Assembly (NCBI GenBank): GCA_963691885.1 | Contig: OY829843.1 | Span: 310,001 to 374,000 of the forward strand | Source of the DNA: G963691885 sp963691885 | GTDB lineage: Bacteria; Pseudomonadota; Alphaproteobacteria; UBA8366; Aestuariispiraceae | Direction: 5' to 3' | Length of the DNA stretch: 64,000 nucleotides | Part shown: piece by piece, positions 34,428 to 43,788 of the stretch | Layout: every line of letters starts with the position of its first letter | Numbering within the stretch: position 1 is the stretch's first letter | Translations under genes and position numbers: made by a program | Notes under the pieces: generated by a model | Told to the model about the DNA's origin: nothing | Seen by the model: only the letters and a program-made list of their open reading frames with translations | The model's database searches: none

Positions 34428-35009
34428 GTGAGGCGCAGTCTTAACCTCGTTGGTCTACAGCAAGAGGCCCCCGGCCCGGTGATTGACAGTGCCACAAACG
34501 CCGGAAGCCGGACTGTGCATTTGCCGATATCGGAGTCTCGTGCACTGCCTTTCTTTGACACATTGATCTCCTACTGGCGTTCAAAATTCAGTGAAGGGCA
34601 GCTGCCCCGAAAGGCATCCATAGACCCGACAGAGATCCCCCAGCTTCTTCCAAACTTGCTGCTGATTGATATCGCGCGGAACCCGTATCGCTTCACATAC
34701 CGGTTGTCAGGGTCCAAAGCAGAAGCAATTCACGGCCACACCCTAACCGGGCTGTGTGTGTCAAATTTAAGGAACAAGCCCTTCAAGTCCGAACTGACAG
34801 CGGACCTGATTCGTCTCGCGGAAGATGGAAAGCCACAGTTTCTGGAACTCTCGCTACGGGACGACAAGGACCAAGAGAACCACTATACAATCATGCGTTT
34901 GCCCCTGTTGGGTTACGCCGGACAGATCGATCATATATTGATTGGCATTGATGCCGCGCCCGGCAGATCAAACCTGGCATCGTCTTCCTCTATATATGAA
35001 TCGGCCTAA
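34428..35009 (+). CDS. PAS-domain protein (PAS_5 type)
   Basis: 193 residues, start GTG at 34428. The core (about 40-175) resembles the alphaproteobacterial PAS_5 family: FDTLISYWRSKFSEGQLPRK, then IDPTEIPQLLPNLLLIDIARN and YRFTYRLSGSKAEAIHGHTLTG. No output domain follows, so it probably works through a protein partner. Such stand-alone PAS proteins are common in alphaproteobacteria with unknown ligands. It lies alone between ridA and the MscS gene. Cytoplasmic. Confidence 0.82.
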   Translation: MRRSLNLVGLQQEAPGPVIDSATNAGSRTVHLPISESRALPFFDTLISYWRSKFSEGQLPRKASIDPTEIPQLLPNLLLIDIARNPYRFTYRLSGSKAEAIHGHTLTGLCVSNLRNKPFKSELTADLIRLAEDGKPQFLELSLRDDKDQENHYTIMRLPLLGYAGQIDHILIGIDAAPGRSNLASSSSIYESA

Positions 35010-35139
35010 CGGCCCGAGCTGCTCTCTCTTTTTGCTCTGAGATCCGCACGTCACCAGACTGCAAAAACCTGTTTGCTGTAATTCAACAGGCGTCTACAGT
35101 CATGGGCGATATTCGGGTTTTGTGCTTAAGGATCAGCAA

Positions 35140-37320
35140 ATGTCACCACGTTTCACCCTCGACCGCATGCAAAGAGCATCTTCTGTCGGGCTTGCTTTCG
35201 TTGCAGCCTTGATCGGGGTTTTCACGACACACGCCGCGTTCGCACAGGATGTCATGCAAATGACCCATCGAACCTTGCCGGCCATTCGACAAAGGCTGGC
35301 CGATATTATTTCTGGCAGCAATAACTTCTGGGCCGAAGCCGTTTCAACTCTTGAGAAAGCCAGTCCGGACGGAACCTTGAGCTGGCATCTGGAGGTTTTG
35401 GGCTGGACGATTGGCGCCATGGTCATTGCCAACTTTATCCGGATGGGAACCAGTCAATGGCTGCGTCAGCATTTTTACTACCTATTTGATCCAAACCCAA
35501 AAACACGCGGCGACAAAATCAGTTACCTGCTGACCCGCACATTCATGATGCTGATCCACATCGTTATTTTTGCGATCGTGGCATCACTCATTTCGTTTGG
35601 CATCAATGGGTCCAGTCCGCCTGCTCGTGCCACACTGATGACCGTGATCGGGGCATTCACCCTGATCCTTGTCTTTCGCGCCCTGTCTCTGAACCTGATT
35701 GCCCCAGATGCACCAAGTCATCGTCTCTTGCCAATTGATGACAGCCGGGCCTGGTCGCTGCACAGGGCCCTGGTCATTGCGTTTTCCTTTGCGACGGTGG
35801 TGTTCTTCACCTGTATGTGGATGTTTCAGCTCGGCCTGCCCCACGATCCACACACATTGCTGTTGGTGACAGGGGCTGCGCTGATAACCATCTTCTTTGT
35901 CTTTACGGCCATCCAGCAAAGGGGAACTTTCGCGCTTCTGATCTCAAACGGGAAAGCCGCTGAGGCACTGCCCGTCTGGCGCCGTTTGATCGCCATGAAC
36001 ATACATGTTGTCCTGGCGATCTATTTCACGGTCGCGTTTGTTGCGGCAACGACGCGCCTTCTTCTTGACCTGCCCATCCCGTTCTCACCGATAACCAGTC
36101 CCCTCACGCTGCCCATTTTTGCGGGTTATTCCTATATGATCTTGCTGCTGGCGATAGATCTTGCAGAAAAAAACTATAGACAACGCAAAATACAGCGGGC
36201 GGCGCTCGACTTTGAAATTGTAGACCTGGGCGACAAGGTTGACGATGACGCACCTTATCCAGGCCGAAACCTGCGCGATGTTGCCGATGATGCGGCCGCC
36301 CTGCTGATATTTGCCGGTATCGCGCTCGCTCTATCCAACATCTGGGATCTTGGGGTCTTCGGGTCCGGCGAACAGATATTCGAATTCCTCGATATTTTGA
36401 TCGTCGCTTTTGTCGGCTACACGGTCTATGACGCAATCCGCGTCGTAATTGACCGGCGAATCTGGGAAGAAGGTGACGACTTTCAGGAACCGGAACCGGG
36501 CGAAGAGGGCTCAGCCAAAAGTGCAACGCGCCTCGCAACCCTTCTGCCCCTCGCCCGGAATTTCATGCTGATCACCGTTTTTGCAATGACGGGTATGATC
36601 CTGGCCTCGCAAGCCGGCGTCGATATCGCACCACTATTCGCCGGTGCCGGGGTTATCGGTCTTGCGGTCGGTTTCGGTGCACAGGCTTTGATCGCCGATA
36701 TCTTTTCAGGGGCTTTCTTCCTGATTGATGACGCCTTTCGGAAAGGTGACTATGTCGATACAGGTGCGGTTAAAGGCACCGTAGAGCGCATCTCAATCCG
36801 GTCAATGCAGCTCCGCCATCACATGGGCGCGTTGCACACCATCCCCTTTGGCCAGATCACACAGATCACAAACTATTCCCGCGACTGGGCCATGATGAAA
36901 CTGAAACTGCGCCTGACCTATGACACCGATGTGGAGCTGGTCAGAAAGCTCATCAAGAAGCTGGGCCAGCAATTGCAGCAGGACCCAGAGATTGGGGACA
37001 AGTTCTTGCAGCCTGTAAAATCGCAGGGCGTCTATGCTATGGAAGACTCGGCCATGATCATCCGGGTCAAATTCATGACCCGTCCTGGCGAACAGTTCAC
37101 TGTCCGCAAGAAGGTTTACTCCGAGATCCGCAGCCTTTTCGAACAGAACGGCATCGAGTTCGCCCATAAACAAGTAACGGTCCGCGTTGCCCGCGAAGAG
37201 GGCGAAAACAAGGATGAGGAGCCCAAGGCCCTCACCGACCAGACCAAGGAGGCAATTGCAGGGGCGGCGTCTTCAGCAATTGAAGAGGCCGCTAAGCCAG
37301 CAGGAGGTGATGATCGGTAA
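35140..37320 (+). CDS. Large mechanosensitive channel of the MscS family
   Basis: 726 residues from the ATG at 35140 (AAGGATC upstream; a GTG 18 bp earlier is also in frame). A signal peptide ending near FTTHAAFAQD is followed by a periplasmic stretch and about ten membrane helices. The pore helix and MscS beta domain are clear: LFAGAGVIGLAVGFGAQALI, then FLIDDAFRKGDYVDTG and GTVERISIRSMQLRHHMGAL with IPFGQI. The C-terminal tail is long and acidic/charged (from about 690). Such enlarged MscS homologues (YbiO/YjeP-like) release solutes when turgor rises. Single gene; converges on sufA with a 26-bp gap and no terminator that I can see. Confidence 0.92.
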   Translation: MSPRFTLDRMQRASSVGLAFVAALIGVFTTHAAFAQDVMQMTHRTLPAIRQRLADIISGSNNFWAEAVSTLEKASPDGTLSWHLEVLGWTIGAMVIANFIRMGTSQWLRQHFYYLFDPNPKTRGDKISYLLTRTFMMLIHIVIFAIVASLISFGINGSSPPARATLMTVIGAFTLILVFRALSLNLIAPDAPSHRLLPIDDSRAWSLHRALVIAFSFATVVFFTCMWMFQLGLPHDPHTLLLVTGAALITIFFVFTAIQQRGTFALLISNGKAAEALPVWRRLIAMNIHVVLAIYFTVAFVAATTRLLLDLPIPFSPITSPLTLPIFAGYSYMILLLAIDLAEKNYRQRKIQRAALDFEIVDLGDKVDDDAPYPGRNLRDVADDAAALLIFAGIALALSNIWDLGVFGSGEQIFEFLDILIVAFVGYTVYDAIRVVIDRRIWEEGDDFQEPEPGEEGSAKSATRLATLLPLARNFMLITVFAMTGMILASQAGVDIAPLFAGAGVIGLAVGFGAQALIADIFSGAFFLIDDAFRKGDYVDTGAVKGTVERISIRSMQLRHHMGALHTIPFGQITQITNYSRDWAMMKLKLRLTYDTDVELVRKLIKKLGQQLQQDPEIGDKFLQPVKSQGVYAMEDSAMIIRVKFMTRPGEQFTVRKKVYSEIRSLFEQNGIEFAHKQVTVRVAREEGENKDEEPKALTDQTKEAIAGAASSAIEEAAKPAGGDDR

Positions 37321-37346
37321 TAGAGTTCTTCGGAAACTGAGAAGGG

Positions 37347-37694
37347 TCAGGCGACAGAAAAGCTCTCGCCACAGCCGCACCGTGCAGTTTCATTCGGGTT
37401 GGAGAAGGTGAAGCCCGACGCAAACTTGCTCGTCTCATAATCCATTGTAGAGCCGATCAGGAACATCACAGCCGCCGGGTCGATAAAGACCTTTACACCC
37501 TGGTCCTCCACCACCTCTTCGAACTGCTTCTGTTCTTTTGCATATTCGACGACATAGGACATCCCGGAGCAGCCCTTGTTGGAAATAGCCACGCGCAGCC
37601 CCAGAACATCGCCATTGCCCTTGGCCAGCAATTCGCGCACTCGACCTGCTGCCGCTTCAGTCAGGGTCAGTATAGGTGCTCCGGTTCCAAACAT
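37347..37694 (-). CDS. sufA: A-type Fe-S carrier protein, last gene of the suf operon
   Basis: 115 residues of the HesB/IscA/SufA family from the ATG at 37694 (GGAGCAGAG upstream; the frame opens 33 bp earlier). The three cluster-binding cysteines are present: Cys42 in SNKGCSGMSYVVEY and Cys106/Cys108 in ETARCGCGESF. A-type carriers accept clusters from the SufBCD scaffold and hand them to apoproteins. It lies 120 bp after sufT on the same strand, so probably the distal operon gene or with its own weak promoter. Calling it sufA rather than iscA or erpA rests on position. Confidence 0.88.
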   Translation of the reverse strand: MFGTGAPILTLTEAAAGRVRELLAKGNGDVLGLRVAISNKGCSGMSYVVEYAKEQKQFEEVVEDQGVKVFIDPAAVMFLIGSTMDYETSKFASGFTFSNPNETARCGCGESFSVA

Positions 37695-37814
37695 AACTCT
37701 GCTCCAAACTGATGGGTACCAGCCCATCTTTCCCTAAAACTAGCACAAATCGGATTAACCGTTAACCCGCCATTGTCCAGATTTCAGAAACAAAACCGTG
37801 ACATAGGCACTCTT

Positions 37815-38219
37815 TTAAAAGAAATCCAGTGCCATTTTTGCATCTTCACTCATCGAATCCGGCGTCCAGGGGGGTGTCCATGTCAAGGTCACTGTCACTT
37901 CGCCAACACCATCAACATCGGCAACAGCCTGGGCCACCTGGCCCGGCATTTCACCCGCAACGGGACAGGCCGGTGCGGTCAATGTCATGGTTATGTCGAC
38001 ATTCCCGTCATCCTGCATGGTGCATTCATAGATCAGGCCCAGGTCATAGATGTTGACCGGTATCTCGGGGTCATAGACAGATCGCAATGCCGCTTCGAGC
38101 GCGTCCGGTCCGGCCTTTTCAGCGCCTTCCGGCAATGGCGTTCCGACAACGGCCTGGGTGCCCTCTTCGGCCCCTGCTCCATCGCCAAACATGTCGTATC
38201 CCATATGCGGATTAAACAT
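37815..38219 (-). CDS. sufT: SUF-associated DUF59/MIP18-family protein
   Basis: 134 residues. An N-terminal low-complexity part of about 40 residues precedes the DUF59 (MIP18/PaaD-like) domain with ALRSVYDPEIPVNIYDLGLIYE and the conserved TAPACPVAGEMP cysteine region. SUF-operon members of this family assist Fe-S cluster maturation or transfer. It follows sufS by 17 bp and precedes sufA. The late-stage maturation role is known for the family, not shown here. Confidence 0.88.
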   Translation of the reverse strand: MFNPHMGYDMFGDGAGAEEGTQAVVGTPLPEGAEKAGPDALEAALRSVYDPEIPVNIYDLGLIYECTMQDDGNVDITMTLTAPACPVAGEMPGQVAQAVADVDGVGEVTVTLTWTPPWTPDSMSEDAKMALDFF

Positions 38220-38236
38220 CCGATACTCTCCACCCG

Positions 38237-39484
38237 TTAACCAAAGATCTTCTTCACCTTTTCCAGGGCCATGGCAAGCGTGTCAATCTCACCCCTTGTA
38301 TTATACATCCCCATGGAAGCCCGTGTCGTCCCGGTCACACCGAATCTGTGCATCAAGGGTTCGGCACAGTGATGACCCGCCCGAACGCAAACCCCCTCAC
38401 GATCGACAATCGTCGCTATATCATGAGGATGAGCATCACCCAATGTAAAGGACAGCACGGCCGTCTTATGGGCCGCCGTGCCATAGAGCGTCAATCCATC
38501 AATGGCAGACAGACGCTGTGTTGCATAGCGCAAGAGATCCGCCTCATGGGCTGCAATCGCCTCCAGCCCGACACCCGAAACGTAATCAATAGCCGCCCCC
38601 AGACCGACAGCCTGCACGATCGGGGGTGTGCCCGCTTCAAACTTTGCCGGCAGTTCTGCCCAGGTTGACCCTCCATAGGCAACACTGGAAATCATATCCC
38701 CACCGCCCATGAAGGGTGGCATCTGATCGAGGATGGCTTCCTTGCCATAGAGGATCCCGATACCCGTCGGACCATAAAGCTTGTGCCCGGTAAATACGTA
38801 GAAATCGACATCCAGTGCCTGAACATCAACCGTCAAATGCATGATGGCCTGGCTGCCATCCAGCAGCACCTTGACGCCCGCCTGATGGGCAAGCTCAATG
38901 ATCTTCTCAACCGGCGTTACAGAACCCAGCACATTCGAAACATGGGTGATCGCCACCAGCTTTGTCTTTTCGGTCAGCAGGCTCTCAAACACGTCCATCC
39001 GCAGCTCGCCCTCATCACTGATCGGGCAGACCTTCAGCTCAATACCAACTGCATCGCGCAGCAACTGCCAGGGCACGATATTGGAATGATGCTCCATGTC
39101 AGAGATGATCACCTCATCGCCTGCTTTCAGAAGGCCGCGGCCAAAACTGTTGGCGACCAGGTTGATTGCGCCGGTCGTGCTGCCGGTAAAGACGATCTCT
39201 TTCAGGGATGACGCATTCAGAAACGCGCGCACCTTTTCCCGCGCCGCTTCATAGGCACCGGTAATGTTCTCACTGATTGCATACGCGCCGCGATGAACGT
39301 TGGCATATTCATTTTCATACTGCCAACGCATCGCGTCGATGACTTGAGACGGCTTTTGCGCCGATGCGCCTGAATCCAGGAAACACAGGGGCTTGCCATG
39401 CACCTCAGTCGACAGAATGGGAAAGTCCGCCCGTATGGCATCGACATCATAGGGCAATGTCAGGTTTTCAGCCGTTGCACTCAT
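38237..39484 (-). CDS. sufS: Group II cysteine desulfurase
   Basis: 415 residues. A PLP enzyme that takes sulfur from cysteine for Fe-S assembly. The PLP lysine is in YVFTGHKLYGPTGIGILYG; the catalytic Cys373 sits in VRAGHHCAEPLMHRFG, the RxGxHCAxP loop that marks SufS/group II. Length fits the family. It overlaps the end of sufD by 4 bp. SufS normally needs SufE or SufU as sulfur acceptor; neither is in this window. Confidence 0.95.
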   Translation of the reverse strand: MSATAENLTLPYDVDAIRADFPILSTEVHGKPLCFLDSGASAQKPSQVIDAMRWQYENEYANVHRGAYAISENITGAYEAAREKVRAFLNASSLKEIVFTGSTTGAINLVANSFGRGLLKAGDEVIISDMEHHSNIVPWQLLRDAVGIELKVCPISDEGELRMDVFESLLTEKTKLVAITHVSNVLGSVTPVEKIIELAHQAGVKVLLDGSQAIMHLTVDVQALDVDFYVFTGHKLYGPTGIGILYGKEAILDQMPPFMGGGDMISSVAYGGSTWAELPAKFEAGTPPIVQAVGLGAAIDYVSGVGLEAIAAHEADLLRYATQRLSAIDGLTLYGTAAHKTAVLSFTLGDAHPHDIATIVDREGVCVRAGHHCAEPLMHRFGVTGTTRASMGMYNTRGEIDTLAMALEKVKKIFG

Positions 39485-40791
39485 AGGGCTCTCCCCTCAA
39501 ACAATTCACTCAGCCGCGTTTCCAGCAAAGCAACAAATGCATCCCGGACCGCGTCGCGCTGTATCATCTCGACAGAGTCCGTCAAGAACGCCTGAACCAG
39601 CATGGCGCGGGCCAGGGTTTTCTCGATCCCGCGTGCCTGCAGGTAAAACAGCTGATCTTCATCCAATTCACCCGCTGTCGCACCGTGACTGCACTGAACA
39701 TCGTCTGCATAGATCTCAAGCTCAGGCTTGGAGTCTATTTCAGCGCCCGGAGACAAGAGCAACGCCCGGTTCAATTGATGACCATCGGTCTGCTGAGCAT
39801 CAGGACGCACCAGAATTTTACCCTGAAATACACCACGCGCCGTATCGGCCAGAACGCCTTTATACACCTCCCGGCTGGTGCTCTTTGGGCTGACATGGTC
39901 GATGAAAGTCGTGTTGTCGATATGGGCGGTGCCCGTTCCGATATAGGCCCCGTTTACCCGCGCCTCTACCTGCTCTCCATTGATGGCAACCCGCAGCTCG
40001 TTGCGGGCCAGCCCCTTACCCAGATGCAGGACAAAGCCATCATAGTCCGCCGCAGCATCAATGCTGATGGCACCACTTGCGGTATGGAAACCATCCTGAC
40101 CTTCGTCCAGAATCTTGTGATGCCCGAGATGGGCTTTCGCCCCGACACAGATCTCAACAACCGGATTGCTCAGAAACGTACCGGAACCGTCATGGCTCTC
40201 AACAAAATCGGCCCGTGCACCATCGCCAATCTGCAGGACAATGCGCGGATGATGGGCAATCGCCACTTCCCCGTCCGCCCGGGAATAACTGCGCAGGTGA
40301 ATGATCCGGTCGACCATCGCGCCAGGCGCGACACGCAGAACAAGACCGTCTGCGAAACGCGCCGTGTTTAGGGCTGCCATCGGCAACAACTCAAGAGGGA
40401 TAAGTTCGCCCAAACCGGCTTCAGACCGGGAGGCGGCCTCCTCCAGCGTCAAAACTTCAACGCCCTTTGGTGCCGCCGCTTTCAGCTGATCAAGGCCTTG
40501 AACACGACCGTTCACCAAAGTGATTTCAAACGCATCTTCAAGCGCCAATTCAGAAGCGGGAACAGGTGAAACGCTATCGCCGCTGTCTTCCGACCAGTCC
40601 AGGCGCGCAACGGCGTTGAGATTGGTGAATTTCCATTGCTCAACCTTACGGCTCGGCAAACCAGCTTCCAGAGCCGCTGAATTTCCAGCCCGCCGCAATG
40701 TCGCGAGTGCTGCGGCTTCAGAATCCGGCGTTCCGGAAACCAAAGGCGTCAACAGCCCCGAAAATGTTGTATCTTTAATCTTCTCAGCCAC
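39481..40791 (-). CDS. sufD: Fe-S scaffold subunit SufD
   Basis: 436 residues. The C-terminal SufBD core has LLSPGAEIDSKPELEIYADDVQCSHGATAGELDEDQLFYLQ, the usual signature with the conserved Cys and His. SufD pairs with SufB on the SufC2 ATPase to form the scaffold complex in the cytoplasm. Sits between sufC (15 bp gap) and sufS (4-bp overlap). The N-terminal 100 residues are variable, as expected. Confidence 0.94.
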   Translation of the reverse strand: MAEKIKDTTFSGLLTPLVSGTPDSEAAALATLRRAGNSAALEAGLPSRKVEQWKFTNLNAVARLDWSEDSGDSVSPVPASELALEDAFEITLVNGRVQGLDQLKAAAPKGVEVLTLEEAASRSEAGLGELIPLELLPMAALNTARFADGLVLRVAPGAMVDRIIHLRSYSRADGEVAIAHHPRIVLQIGDGARADFVESHDGSGTFLSNPVVEICVGAKAHLGHHKILDEGQDGFHTASGAISIDAAADYDGFVLHLGKGLARNELRVAINGEQVEARVNGAYIGTGTAHIDNTTFIDHVSPKSTSREVYKGVLADTARGVFQGKILVRPDAQQTDGHQLNRALLLSPGAEIDSKPELEIYADDVQCSHGATAGELDEDQLFYLQARGIEKTLARAMLVQAFLTDSVEMIQRDAVRDAFVALLETRLSELFEGRAL

Positions 40792-40805
40792 TGAAATTCC
40801 GCCCC

Positions 40806-41561
40806 TTAAGCTGCATCTTCAAGAAGATGGGCATAGCCGCGCTCTTCGAGTTCAAGGGCAAGCGACTTGTCACCGGATCTTACAATTCGCCCACCTGCCA
40901 GGACATGAACACGGTCCGGCACGACATAGTCGAGCAAGCGCTGATAATGGGTGATGACCAGCATCGCATTTTCCTCGCTGCGCAGGGCGTTCACCCCATC
41001 AGCCACAATCCGCAGCGCGTCAATGTCCAGCCCCGAATCCGTCTCGTCCAGGATCGCCATTTTGGGCTCAAGCACGGCCATCTGCAGGGTCTCGTTGCGC
41101 TTCTTTTCCCCGCCGGAAAAGCCGACATTGACGGGCCGTTTCAACATCTCGTCCGACATATTCAGTGATTTGGCCTTACCCCGGACAAAGCGCACAAATT
41201 CCATGGCATCGAATTCCTCCTCGCCGTGGTATTTCCGCTTCGCATTGATCGCATGGCGCAGGAACGTCGTTCCAGCAACACCCGGGATCTCGACCGGGTA
41301 CTGAAACGCCAGGAACATGCCCTCACAGGCGCGTTCTTCGGGTTCCAGGTCAAACAGGTTCTTGCCGTCGTAAATGACCTCACCGCCCGTCACCTCATAG
41401 CCTTCGCGGCCTGCAAGCACATAGGACAATGTACTCTTGCCCGAACCGTTCGGGCCCATAATCGCATGCACCTCACCCGCATTGATGGTCAGGTTGATGC
41501 CTTTCAGGATCGGCTTTCCGTCAACTTCCGCCTGCAAGTCCCGAATTTCAAGTAATGCCAT
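40806..41561 (-). CDS. sufC: Fe-S assembly ATPase SufC
   Basis: 251 residues from the ATG at 41561 (GGAGACAG upstream); the frame is open for 33 further codons, but the family begins MALLEIRDLQAEV. Walker A is IMGPNGSGKSTLSYVLAG, signature FSGGEKKRNETLQMAVL, Walker B MAILDETDSGLDIDALRIV; these are hallmark SufC sequences. Provides ATP-driven movement of SufB-SufD during cluster building. No membrane partner, as expected for this soluble ABC ATPase. Confidence 0.95.
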   Translation of the reverse strand: MALLEIRDLQAEVDGKPILKGINLTINAGEVHAIMGPNGSGKSTLSYVLAGREGYEVTGGEVIYDGKNLFDLEPEERACEGMFLAFQYPVEIPGVAGTTFLRHAINAKRKYHGEEEFDAMEFVRFVRGKAKSLNMSDEMLKRPVNVGFSGGEKKRNETLQMAVLEPKMAILDETDSGLDIDALRIVADGVNALRSEENAMLVITHYQRLLDYVVPDRVHVLAGGRIVRSGDKSLALELEERGYAHLLEDAA

Positions 41562-41604
41562 AACTGACTGTCTCCTGCTTAATTCTATAATCGCGCGGAT
41601 CTTC

Positions 41605-43074
41605 TTATCCGACGCTGCCTTCCAGGCTGATACCGATGAGTTTCTGTGCTTCGACCGCAAATTCCATGGGCAATGTCTGCATCACATCCTTGCAGAACCC
41701 GTTCACGATAAGGCTGATTGCATCTTCCGCCGACATGCCCCGTGACAGGCAATAGAACATCTGATCGTCACTGATCTTGGATGTCGTTGCCTCATGTTCC
41801 ACTTTGGCGCTTGGGTTGCGGCTTTCGATATAAGGCACCGTATGGGCCCCGCATTTGTCGCCGATCAGCAGGCTGTCGCACTGGGTGAAGTTCCGCGCGC
41901 CCTCTGCCTTGGGCAGGATCCGGACAAGACCGCGATAGGTCTGATCCGCACGCCCAGCGGAAATCCCCTTCGAGATGATCTTGGATTTTGTGTTCTTGCC
42001 GATATGGATCATCTTTGTGCCCGTATCGGCCTGCTGCGCATTATTGGTAATGGCAACGGAATAGAATTCCCCGACCGAGTTGTCGCCCTGCAGAATACAG
42101 CTTGGGTACTTCCAGGTGATGGCGGATCCGGTCTCAACCTGTGTCCAGGAGATCTTGGAATTGCGACCGCGACAGGCGCCCCGTTTCGTCACAAAATTAT
42201 ATATCCCGCCTTTGCCGTTCTCGTCGCCTGGATACCAGTTTTGAACGGTGGAATACTTGATCTCTGCATCATCCATGGTCACCAGCTCCACCACCGCGGC
42301 GTGCAGCTGATTGTCATCGCGTTGAGGCGCTGTACATCCTTCAAGATAGCTGACATAGGAATTATCATCGGCCACGATCAGTGTCCGTTCGAACTGGCCG
42401 GTCTGTTCCGCATTGATCCGGAAATAGGTCGACAATTCCATCGGACAACGCACGCCCTTGGGGATATAAACAAAGCTGCCATCGGTGAAGACAGCGCTGT
42501 TGAGGCAGGCATGCTTGTTGTCCGAATAGGGCACAACAGAGCCCAGATATTTCCGAACGAGATCCGGGTATTCCTTCACGGCCTCTGAGATCGAACAGAA
42601 GATTACACCGTGTTTCGAAAGTTCGCGCCGGAATGTGGTTGCAACAGAGACACTGTCAAAGACGGCATCCACCGCGACTTTTGGTGCCCCTTCGACGCCG
42701 GCCAGCACTTCCTGCTCTTTAAGCGGAATGCCCAGTTTTTCATAGGCTTCCAATAGCTTGGGATCGACCTCATCCAGCGACTTCGGGCCGTCAGTCTTCT
42801 TCGGTGCCGCGTAGTAATAGATGTTCTGATAGTCAATTTCCGGGAAATTGACCTTCTGCCAGTCCGGATCCGGCATTTCCAGCCAGGCGCGATAGGCCTT
42901 CAGACGCCATTCAAGCAGCCATTCCGGCTCTTCCTTTTTCGCAGAGATCAAGCGAACGATGTCTTCGTTCAGACCAAGCGGGGCAAAATCCATCTCGATA
43001 TCGGTGGAGAAGCCATATTTGTACTTCTCTCCAAGATCGCTGACCTGCTGGGCTGTTTCGGTTGTCGCTACCAT
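41605..43074 (-). CDS. sufB: Fe-S scaffold subunit SufB
   Basis: 489 residues, normal length. Family segments: YYYAAPKKTDGPKSLDEVDP, KHACLNSAVFTDGSFVYIPKGVRCPMELSTYFRIN, and near the C-terminus ESRNPSAKVEHEATTSKISDDQMFYCLSRGM. SufB is the main site of cluster assembly in SufBC2D. First structural gene after the regulator, 30 bp from it, with GGAG before the ATG. All Cys/His positions that I can place by eye look normal. Confidence 0.95.
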   Translation of the reverse strand: MVATTETAQQVSDLGEKYKYGFSTDIEMDFAPLGLNEDIVRLISAKKEEPEWLLEWRLKAYRAWLEMPDPDWQKVNFPEIDYQNIYYYAAPKKTDGPKSLDEVDPKLLEAYEKLGIPLKEQEVLAGVEGAPKVAVDAVFDSVSVATTFRRELSKHGVIFCSISEAVKEYPDLVRKYLGSVVPYSDNKHACLNSAVFTDGSFVYIPKGVRCPMELSTYFRINAEQTGQFERTLIVADDNSYVSYLEGCTAPQRDDNQLHAAVVELVTMDDAEIKYSTVQNWYPGDENGKGGIYNFVTKRGACRGRNSKISWTQVETGSAITWKYPSCILQGDNSVGEFYSVAITNNAQQADTGTKMIHIGKNTKSKIISKGISAGRADQTYRGLVRILPKAEGARNFTQCDSLLIGDKCGAHTVPYIESRNPSAKVEHEATTSKISDDQMFYCLSRGMSAEDAISLIVNGFCKDVMQTLPMEFAVEAQKLIGISLEGSVG

Positions 43075-43104
43075 GTCACATTCACTCCGTTACCAGGAAA
43101 ACTC

Positions 43105-43581
43105 TTAAACAGAACCTGTCCGGACCGGGTCCAGACCATCAGCGGAAGGGGGCGGATCAATAAAATTCGGGATGGTCGGCACGGCCAGAATTTCGGCCAG
43201 GCTAACCGATTCAAACGCGCCCTGAACGGCGGTATTCAACTTGTCCCAGCGCCCACGCAGAGGACACAGCGACTCTACGGTGCAGCTTCCCTCTGCGTCA
43301 TCAACGCAGGCTGTCAGCGCCACCGGCCCGTCGATCGCCGTGATGATTTCCGCCACGCTGATATCCTTGGGTGCGCGCTCCAGAACATAACCGCCCTGGG
43401 TGCCGCGTCTCGACTCCACAACGCCATGCCGCGCCAAAAGCTTCAAAACCTTGGCAACGGTCGGTTGAGGCAGGCTGGTTGCCTCTGCAATGCCAACCGC
43501 CGTGCTCACGCCCGGCCCATCTGCTGTCATCTGGCTCAATACGACGACCGCATAATCGGTCAATCTGCTGAGACGCATCAT
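43105..43581 (-). CDS. Rrf2-family regulator of the suf operon
   Basis: 158 residues from the ATG at 43581 (or the next codon, also ATG). Winged-helix DNA-binding half begins RLSRLTDYAVVVLSQM; the Fe-S ligand region has Cys92, Cys100 and Cys106 (TACVDDAEGSCTVESLCPLRGRW). This matches the SUF-associated Rrf2 regulators that sense cluster status and control the operon they head. The frame extends upstream to 43722, but that part overlaps the operator palindromes and has no homology. Two palindromes lie 44-86 bp upstream, so autoregulation is very likely. Confidence 0.92.
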   Translation of the reverse strand: MMRLSRLTDYAVVVLSQMTADGPGVSTAVGIAEATSLPQPTVAKVLKLLARHGVVESRRGTQGGYVLERAPKDISVAEIITAIDGPVALTACVDDAEGSCTVESLCPLRGRWDKLNTAVQGAFESVSLAEILAVPTIPNFIDPPPSADGLDPVRTGSV

Positions 43582-43624
43582 GATATTTGTCCTATATTTC
43601 AACGCTCTAAAGCTTGAATTCGAA

Positions 43625-43645
43625 ACAGGACAAAATTTGTCCTGT
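43625..43645. promoter_or_regulatory. Suf operator A: perfect 21-bp palindrome
   Basis: Perfect inverted repeat around a central A with core GGACAAAATTTGTCC (43628-43642) and outer ACA/TGT. Placed 44 bp upstream of the regulator start, it is the probable binding site of the Rrf2 protein encoded next to it. A half site TTTGTCC (43586-43592) lies at the start codon. Confidence 0.75.
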
Positions 43646-43652
43646 CTCTCTA

Positions 43653-43667
43653 GGACCAATTTAGTCC
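43653..43667. promoter_or_regulatory. Suf operator B: second copy of the palindrome
   Basis: GGACCAATTTAGTCC, same spacing and outer arms as operator A, centred 25 bp from it. Two tandem sites about 2.5 helical turns apart suggest cooperative binding on one face of the DNA. Confidence 0.65.
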
Positions 43668-43720
43668 CCTTTCCCGACAGATCAAGAAAAATCGGAAGCA
43701 GACAACGACGCCTACCCAAC

Positions 43721-43750
43721 AAAAAATCGCCCGGCTCTATGCCGGGCGAT
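43721..43750 (-). terminator. Intrinsic terminator after gdhA
   Basis: Perfect 10-bp stem ATCGCCCGGC / GCCGGGCGAT (43726-43735 with 43741-43750), 5-nt loop, followed on the minus strand by six Ts. It lies 38 bp after the gdhA stop and separates gdhA from the suf operon. Confidence 0.88.
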
Positions 43751-43788
43751 TCTTTTATTGCCGAGATTGGCTTTGTTCTGGTGTCAGA

